Source: Gelatoporia subvermispora B
Taxonomy: Eukaryota; Basidiomycota; Agaricomycetes; Polyporales; Gelatoporiaceae
Assembly (NCBI GenBank): GCA_000320605.2
Contig: KB445794.1
Coordinates: forward strand, 663,837-727,836
Length of the DNA: 64,000 nucleotides
Direction: 5' to 3'
Positions 57,624-64,000 of the stretch are shown here, in pieces. Position 1 is the stretch's first letter; each line of letters begins with the position of its first letter. A program made the translations under genes and the position numbers. Under the pieces are notes generated by a model that had not been told where the DNA came from, made no database searches, and saw only the letters and a list, made by a program, of their open reading frames with translations.

Positions 57624-60471
57624 TTACATAGTCCCGTTTCTAACCTGCAGGGGCGGATAGCGGGTCAGAGCTGGCAAATAGACTTTCGTGCGAGTCAACT
57701 CACCCTCTGCAGAAACCCAGATAAACGACCAATATCAACTGTCGGTGTTGGTTCACTTTCTACAGCAACGAGCAGATTCTCCAACATCTGCGCAAGTCAT
57801 ATGAGTCAAGCAGAAGGACGGAGTGTGCACACTCACCTCTTCAACCTTATCTAATGGCACGCCCGTGCAGAGGGCAACAATCTTTTTGCAAATGTACTCC
57901 TTCTCGGCGCTGGCGCCTTGCAGCCTCTGCAGGCGCTCCTCCATCAAGCGCTCCATTCGCTCGTGCCACATCTTGAGCCTCCTCAGCCTGATCAAGCTTG
58001 GTATGGAGTCAGACACGGGCACAGTCGGCTCCGCGTCCAAGTTGAACGACAGGTCCACCGAGCCGCCCATACCGGCCATAGTCGATGCCTGTCCGCGCAG
58101 GCGGAACGCAGGCCCGGCCTTCGCACCGGCATCCGAGCAGTCAAGCTCCGTACGGCCCGTCCAGTCGAAGTTGTCCTCATCCTCGGTTGCCTTCTCGAGG
58201 TTACGAATCCGCTGCGAGGCCTGGTCTAACTCGCCGACGCGCCCTTGCCAAGTCTGGATTTGCTTGCGCTGCTCAGACAGCTCACGCGTCGCGGCGCGCA
58301 AATGTGCCTGCGTCACGTCCAGCGCGTCCTGCTTTGTCTTGATTTCAGCCGCAAAGTCACTGCTGAGACCTTGGATCATCGCTGTGATATCTGCATTTCG
58401 AAAAAAAATGAGCCTTGAAGCATCAGAGGCACTCGACATGCGCTACCTGCAAGAACATCCTGGCTCTTCAGCACCGGAGCAGAAGGGCCCGAACGCAACG
58501 ACGACAAGATGTCTTCGGAGCGTGGCCCCCCTCCGAGCTCCTGGACATATCACATATATTCAGCACAATTATTAATAGACATCTCGCAGACGACTCCACC
58601 TCTGTTTCCACCCCGAAGTCGCCGGGCCGCAAACCTAATTTGTTCGGTAATATGCGATTAGCACCGACATCAAGCAGTGTCCGGACCAAGCTACGGTTCC
58701 CAACCCGTGCTGCTATATTCAGTGCAGTATCCCCGTGCTCGTCTTGTAGGTCAACCAATGACCTGAAGTCACCAGCCTGGTTTTGCGCTATCCACACAAA
58801 TATCTGGTCCATATAATACCGTGCTGCTGCAGTGCGTCCTTTGACACCAGCTGTGGCAGCAATATGATGCAGCACGGAGCGTCGTGACGTGTCGATCGTG
58901 CGGATCGACAGGTGCAGCGCGGCAACGAGCAGGTGGAATGTCTGCTGGTCTGCATTGTGAGTCGCCAAACACGCGCGAATAAGCGGCGTCTCCCCGTTGA
59001 AATTCCCCCGGTGCACGTCCGCACCGTGAGCAATCAATGCATTTACCATTGAATGGCGAGCCATACTCGCTGCCAGATGTAGCGCGGTGTGGCCCTGATC
59101 GTCGAGGACCAGGTCGACGTCCCATTGCAAGCCAGGATTGTCCGGGGGGATCTCGCGTAGCCAGTGTAATATCGGCTGAGGATCGTCTTGCTTGCAGATC
59201 GTGGCAATAATTGTTGCTCGCCGTGTGTCCCGTGCAGGGGCAGCGGGATCCATGGCACGCGGCATTGACGGTCGGGAGGCAAACTTAACGCTGTGCTGCT
59301 CCGGTGCTTGTTGGCTTTCAGGCAACTTGCCATTGGGTATGCCGGACTGGGAACTTGCTGGGCGAGAAATGCCATTCAGGTGAGCCGCAGGTGACAATTG
59401 TTGCTGACCAGAGGGTCCAGCTTGAGGTGGTGCTTGGGGCAGAGTAGGCGATGCTTGAGGAGGGCCATCCACCTGCATTGGCGATGGCTCTGTTCGCGGT
59501 CGCTTGGCAGGTGATGGTCCGGCACTGTCGGGTTGTGGTGCCGTTGACGGTGGTCTTGATCGTTCCGACATCTGAATGTCAGGGGACGCGGCGAGCGACG
59601 GGGGATACATATGTAATTGCGAGCTTGACCCCGCCACGGACTCTGGTTCCATATCCGAGCGTGTTCGCTTGAGGGGGAATTGCCCCACTGGTGGCGGTGT
59701 CGGAGACACGCCAGGCATATTGGGGAAGGGTGATTGCGGGTATGCGCCTGGATAATACGGATTCGGTGAGGGATATGAGCCAGCTCTTACTAAGCCCATA
59801 CTTGACGTGGAAGGAGTAAAAAGACCCTGCGCACGGCCTTGGTTCAAGAGACGCAGTGCTGAACCGGGCATGATGGGCGGAGGGGCAAGCCCCGCGCCCA
59901 TGTAGTTGCCTGAAAGTTGACATCAATGTCAATGCGGTGAGACGAGTAAATACCATTCGATCGAACCTGCTCCGGAAACGTTAGGCATGCCAGGTGGCAA
60001 TCCACCCAGCGGGTTGGCGTTGGGCACGAAATCGAATAGTGGTGAGAGCAGCGGTGCGACACCATACTGTATGGCAATGTCGCGGCCGCGCTCGAGAGGT
60101 ATCCTGAAGAAACAATGGCTCAGCCGACCGACCCATAGGTTACATGCGCACGTACCAAGTGCCCTGGTATTTGCCGTATCCGCCCTGGACAACTTCATGC
60201 TTACCGGGGAGGATCTCTTTCTCTAGAATCTTCGTACGGCGCCCCTTATCGACGCCTGCAACCTTGAGGATTTGTGTCGCGTTCACATACGAATCGGCAC
60301 GTCGGCGCATGACGGCGATACCTCGAACCATGCATTCGTAGACCTGACGCGGGACGCGATGAGGCGCGAAGGACTGCGGGGGAACGCTCTGCACACCTGC
60401 ACAGATGAATATACTGCATTGTAAATCTTGACTGGGGCTGGTTGGCCCGGTGCTCGCGATGGTGCCTGCAT
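57624..60471 (-). CDS. MBP1: APSES cell-cycle transcription factor (Mbp1-like, MBF DNA-binding subunit)
   Basis: Nuclear DNA-binding subunit of MBF, which controls G1/S transcription through ACGCGT boxes. Start taken at 60471 ([20 protein letters not shown]); an upstream in-frame ATG at 60666 exists but would add low-conservation sequence. The APSES domain reads [60 protein letters not shown] and [18 protein letters not shown] Pro/Ser-rich linker follows. Ankyrin repeats are [60 protein letters not shown] and [20 protein letters not shown]. The C-terminal part is coiled coil ([37 protein letters not shown]), used by the family to bind Swi6. The last exon encodes VRNGTM and TAA at 57624-57626; if the preceding intron were retained the protein would end VS two codons later. 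Convergent with PRP4 (129 bases). Confidence 0.9.
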
Positions 60472-60612
60472 GGCGTCGACGACGTCTGGGACGACGAGGG
60501 GTACAAGAGCGGGAGCGCTCTCACGTCGCGCCCTGAGACGCGCTTGCAGGCGTGTTGGCGGAGTTTCAATCGTGTCCACATGCTTGCGCGCTTTTTCTAG
60601 CTTTTGCCACAG

Positions 60613-60618
60613 ACGCGT
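60613..60618. promoter_or_regulatory. ACGCGT (MCB box), proximal, upstream of the MBP1-like gene
   Basis: Exact palindromic MBF consensus 142 bases before the start codon at 60471. If the alternative upstream ATG at 60666 is used, this site would be coding. Confidence 0.45.
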
Positions 60619-60730
60619 GACCGCCACATTCACAGGCATATGTATCCTCGTTCTCGCCATATTCAATTATCTTATTTTCGGTCTGGGAACGTGCATAGTC
60701 CATCTTCGAGTGGGCGAGGAGGGTTTGGGA

Positions 60731-60736
60731 ACGCGT
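60731..60736. promoter_or_regulatory. ACGCGT (MCB box), distal, upstream of the MBP1-like gene
   Basis: Second exact MBF consensus, 260 bases before the MBP1 start and 452 before the KIN28 start. It is followed by GTCGCGCGG. It lies in the shared divergent region. Confidence 0.45.
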
Positions 60737-61187
60737 CTACCGTCGCGCGGTCGAGGCGTCAGTTGCCTGATGGGGTAAGAGCACATGACCGCGAAGAAGG
60801 GCAATGACGGCGTGAGGAATTTTGGTCAATTTCATGAGCATCTCCTCAGCCATCGCGTTATCTGCGCGTCTGCAGGAGTTTTCTTTCTGCTCTGTCATTG
60901 TGAGCAAAGTGCAAATGCAACAGTCTTGCAGATAGAAGGACTGTCGGAGTCGCGTTGCGGACCGCTCGTCGGCTTAGGCGCTCACTCAAACGCCCCGTAA
61001 GCACGTGAATTCATCCTTATTAGGAATGCCACTTTCAATCGACTTGTTCCAGGACGTCAGAGTCGCTGGCGGCAAACCTGCTTAGCACTACTTGTTTTCC
61101 AGGGTGGTTGGATCTTCCTTGTCCATACTTGGAGAGTTATCACTTTCTATTGATACCGCGTACGGCTGCGTAAGAGCAAAATAACTA

Positions 61188-62687
61188 ATGGATGCCGTGG
61201 AAAAAGCCAACGCTGAGAGACAAAGACGATGGTGCATAAGTCGTTCATTTGCGTCCCGGCCTAGTACTCTGACAAGTATATAGGGCTAAGGACCAAAAAA
61301 TAGGTGAAGGTACCTATGCTGTCGTATACCGAGGTAAATAGTGCGCTTGTATGCTGATACGATCGAACTGATAGGCAGCGCACCAGGTAGAGAGGTTGCC
61401 ACTGGACGAAAGGTGGCTATCAAGAAAATCAAGGTCGGACAATTCAAGGATGGGTTAGACATGTCCGCAATCCGCGAAGTCAAGTACCTGCGTGAATTGA
61501 AGCATCAAAACGTCATCGAGGTGAGAGGCTCTGACATCGTTCCCTGTGACCTTCCCGTGAGACGGTGCCCAGCTTCTAGATGTATTCTCTTCGAAGACGA
61601 ACCTCAACCTAGTGCTCGAGTTCCTTGACACCGATCTAGAACTAGTCATCAAAGATCGCTCGCTGGTATTCCTTCCGGCTGATATCAAGAGTTGGATGGC
61701 CATGACATTCCGCGGGCTGGAGTTCTGCCACAGAAACTTCATTCTGCACCGTGTGCGTAGAAATACCATCTTCCTATGCGTATATTCTTACGACGCGCTG
61801 TTATTACTGTAGGATCTGAAGCCTAACAATTTGCTGATTGCATCCGATGGGCAACTGAAATTAGCTGATTTTGGTCTTGCACGCGACTTCGCTGACCCAG
61901 GGTACAAGATGACATGCCAAGTGATCACACGGTTCGTTGCAATCCTCTTCTCCTCCCTATCTCATACTTTGGCTTATTCGCATCTCAGATGGTACCGCCC
62001 ACCCGAGCTTCTCTTTGGCTGCCGCTACTACAGCACCGCTGTGGACATTTGGTCCGTAGGATGTATCTTCGCAGAACTGATGCTTCGGACGCCATACCTT
62101 CCGGGCGAGAGCGACATGGATCAACTGAAGACCACATTCCGCGCTCTAGGAACTCCGACAGAAGAAGATTGGCCGGTAGGCTCCAGCATATAGCACGCGA
62201 CTAAGACACTGACGATACCTCAGGGGCATACAAAACTTCCCGACTACGTACCTCTGGGCCAATTCCCCAAGACCCCACTACGTGATCTCTTCACTGCCGC
62301 AAGCGCCGATTGCTTGAACCTCCTCAGTAAGTGCTTGCTATATGAACCTCGGAGGCGCATTAGTGCAAAAGACGTAAGTCATCTCAGCTGTGTCTCCTTG
62401 CTTCAGCTATGATAATGATGAACGCCTTGCCGAACCTCTCCTAGGCTCTCGACCACCCATACTTCTTTGCACTCCCATATCCCACCCATCCTTCTAAACT
62501 GCCGAAACCCATACCGAAGCGCACTTCCTCGCTACCATTCGAGGAACTCGATGGTAACACTGAACCAAACAGCACCGGCCCAGGTGTGAAGGCAAACCCA
62601 CCAAACAAGCTCAAGCGCAAGCACTCCGATGAGGGCATGATTGAGCGCTCAAAATCCATCGCGCGCAAGCTCGATTTTTCACAGTAG
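61188..62687 (+). CDS. KIN28: Cdk7-type kinase Kin28 (TFIIH, polymerase CTD kinase)
   Basis: Cyclin-dependent kinase of TFIIH that phosphorylates the polymerase II CTD at promoters. Start at 61188: [15 protein letters not shown], spliced to [17 protein letters not shown], so the Gly loop is complete. Next come [20 protein letters not shown] (catalytic Lys), [20 protein letters not shown] (an Ile-Arg-Glu helix in place of PSTAIRE), [56 protein letters not shown] and [20 protein letters not shown]. The activation-loop Thr is in KMT. The usual APE reads PPE. The C-lobe reads [20 protein letters not shown] and [20 protein letters not shown]. The basic C-terminus ends [11 protein letters not shown] at 62685-62687. 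Introns split after the Gly loop, HR|D and ITR|W, in phase. Confidence 0.93.
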
Positions 62688-62937
62688 GGCAGACTTCGCC
62701 GATAGGCATTGTGAGGCAGCGACGTGCCTTGGTCTTTTCTTTCCACCACAGCTAGCAGAAACGGACTGGCGTGTACAAGTATGCAACAGATAAAGTAGTG
62801 TAAAACTATGTAATGTGTTCTTGAGCAATGCGACAGAAAGCTGGCACCCAGACGCGAAGATATGACAGCTAGGCGGAGTCATGAATATCATCTGGTCGAC
62901 AAAATACGACACACAATTCCGTGCACGGTGGTGACCA

Positions 62938-64000
62938 TCATCGAGGCGACTCGCAGACAGTACACTTGCTCGCACTTCCAGGATTGCTCAGCATACACGT
63001 GGAGCATGTCCAAGAATCCATCGGCGCAGCGGGTGGTGGCTTCATGCCTGCCGCAACCCAGTTGAATCCAGACGTTGTCGGGGCAGCCTTCGGTTGGTCT
63101 GGTCTCGGCGCTTCGCAAATCGTGCACTTCTCCTTCGCGCTGGATGAATTGCTCAGCAAGCACACAGAGCAGTTCCAAGTTTCCTCAGATGGCTGCGACG
63201 GTGGCTTCATGCCAGCCGCACTCCAATTGAATCCGGAAGTGGTCGGGGCAGCTTTTAGCTGTTCCGGCCTTGGGGCCTCGCAGATTGTACACTTCTCCTT
63301 CGCACTTGCCGCATTGCTCAGTGAACACACGGAGCAGGTCCAAGTGTCCGCAGAGGGCTGTGACGGCGGCTTCATACCAGCAGCAGCCCAGTTGAACGTC
63401 GATATGGGTGCCGAAGGCTTGACAGGCGCGGAAAAATCGTACGAAGGGAGAAAGGTAGTAGGAACGACACGAGCCGACTCCTTTGCCCTATATGTACTGG
63501 GGCCCGCTCCAGGAGACGATGTCGGAAGCGCGAAAGTGTACTTCGGGAGCTCGTCGACCTTGGCTGCGAGGGCTGCGGCCTTGGCATCCACAAGCTTGGC
63601 CGACTGAGTAGTAGTAGACTTCGGGGGCTGGAACGGCATGAATATCTGGGGTGCAGGTGCAGAAGTCGCCGGCGCGGGTGAAGGGTTCGTGAGAGATGCT
63701 GCCGCCGCAATCTCTTCTTCTTTCTCCTCCTTCTCGGCCTGGAAGCTGAAGCGCAGCTTAGACGGTGCCCTAGGTGCCGATGACTTCACCCCAGCGAACA
63801 GTGGGCGCTGAGGAGACCCTTGCGGTGCGAATGGGTTGGAAAAACCTCCAGGTGGAGAAGACTCCCTCTTGTCTTTGCTACCCTCGCCAGGCTCCACGAC
63901 TTCCGAAGGCAACGTATATGAAGGTTTCGACGACCCCATGTCGACATCGTCAACCTCCTCGACAGTGACGGTCTTGGGTGCACGGCTCTGCGGTCGGCTT
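62938..64000 (-). CDS. RanBP2-type zinc-finger protein, nucleoporin-like (cut by right edge)
   Basis: The minus-strand frame is open from base 64000 to the TGA at 62938, so the N-terminus lies outside the window; an in-frame ATG at 63939 is probably internal because SRPQSRAPKTVTVEEVDDVD upstream is also coding-like. The visible part is Ser/Pro/Ala-rich with FSFQAEKEEKEEE, YTFALPTSSPGAG and YDFSAPVKPSAPISTFNW, then three RanBP2-type zinc fingers: TWTCSVCSLSNAASAKEKC, TWNCSVCLLSNSSSAKEKC and SWTCSTCMLSNPGSASKC, each with W-x-C-x2-C-x3-N-x6-C-x2-C (five between N and C in the last). Such finger arrays occur in Nup153/Nup1-like nucleoporins, where they bind Ran, and in RNA-binding proteins. A nuclear-pore role is inferred, the fingers are seen. 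Confidence 0.82.
   Translation of the reverse strand, partial: SRPQSRAPKTVTVEEVDDVDMGSSKPSYTLPSEVVEPGEGSKDKRESSPPGGFSNPFAPQGSPQRPLFAGVKSSAPRAPSKLRFSFQAEKEEKEEEIAAAASLTNPSPAPATSAPAPQIFMPFQPPKSTTTQSAKLVDAKAAALAAKVDELPKYTFALPTSSPGAGPSTYRAKESARVVPTTFLPSYDFSAPVKPSAPISTFNWAAAGMKPPSQPSADTWTCSVCSLSNAASAKEKCTICEAPRPEQLKAAPTTSGFNWSAAGMKPPSQPSEETWNCSVCLLSNSSSAKEKCTICEAPRPDQPKAAPTTSGFNWVAAGMKPPPAAPMDSWTCSTCMLSNPGSASKCTVCESPR
62941..63396 (-). repeat. Tandem zinc-finger repeat, 55-residue (165-bp) unit, 2.8 copies
   Basis: Units at 63232-63396, 63067-63231 and 62941-63066 (last one truncated to 42 codons by the stop). Each starts FNW(A/S/V)AAGMKPP and contains one RanBP2-type finger; the first two also share KAAPTTSG at the end. 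The first two units differ at only about ten residues. Confidence 0.9.

Larger units (their letters stand above)
60472..61187. promoter_or_regulatory. Divergent promoter region of MBP1-like gene and KIN28
   Basis: 716 bases between divergent start codons, holding the two ACGCGT boxes. No other coding pattern or RNA gene is visible. Confidence 0.5.

Noticed and set aside
60483..60666. N-terminal extension of the Mbp1-like protein from an ATG at 60666
   Set aside because: The family starts shortly before the APSES domain, and the extension would contain one of the ACGCGT boxes; the start at 60471 is preferred but not proven.

Overview
The window looks like a nuclear chromosome segment of a basidiomycete, most likely an Agaricomycete. 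Genes are split by many short introns of about 50-60 bases with GTRNGT donors and CTNAC-like branch sites. The proteins resemble mushroom-type orthologues, and several genes are typically fungal (Erg4 sterol reductase, Yvc1-type channel, PMT mannosyltransferase, OPT transporter, APSES factor, Clr2, Kar9-like). No rRNA, tRNA, CRISPR, plasmid or transposase gene could be supported. Coding regions below are given as whole spans from start codon to stop codon with introns inside; I read exon joins by eye.

Region 1 (1-14 kb) is looser and more accessory. It holds the N-terminal part of an Mrc1/Claspin-like checkpoint protein (minus, runs off the left edge), a 3.3-kb gene-poor stretch, a small secreted protein gene with a suspicious frame break (4316-5584, plus), a GH18 chitinase-like gene with several micro-exons (6041-7597, minus) and an OPT oligopeptide transporter (8731-12127, minus).

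Region 2 (14-20 kb) is one large minus-strand gene: a Cdc15/Cdc7-type STE kinase with an N-terminal calponin-homology-like domain, a C-terminal C1 zinc finger and a C-terminal CaaX box. Its N-terminal part has a one-base frame discrepancy at a run of six G.

Region 3 (22-64 kb) is dense housekeeping DNA: BYE1-like PHD/TFIIS/SPOC protein (+), MVP1 sorting nexin (-), Clr2-like silencing protein (+), Kar9/GAR microtubule protein (+), TRAPPC12-like TPR protein (-), VPS5 retromer nexin (+), MPE1 (-), ERG4 (+), YVC1-like channel (-), PMT (-), PRP4 (+), MBP1-like APSES factor (-), KIN28/CDK7 (+) and a RanBP2-type zinc-finger protein (-, cut by the right edge). Orientation mostly alternates, giving divergent promoters (MVP1/CLR2, MPE1/ERG4, PMT/PRP4, MBP1/KIN28) and tight convergent ends of 130-230 bases.

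Functional threads: chromatin and transcription (BYE1, CLR2, MPE1, PRP4, KIN28), endosomal and Golgi traffic (MVP1, VPS5, TRAPPC12, YVC1), and cell cycle, spindle and cytokinesis (MRC1, the CH-kinase-C1 protein, Kar9/GAR, MBP1). The MBP1-like gene has two exact ACGCGT boxes in its own upstream region, and a triple ACGCGA array lies upstream of the MRC1-like gene, which suggests an MBF circuit within the window.
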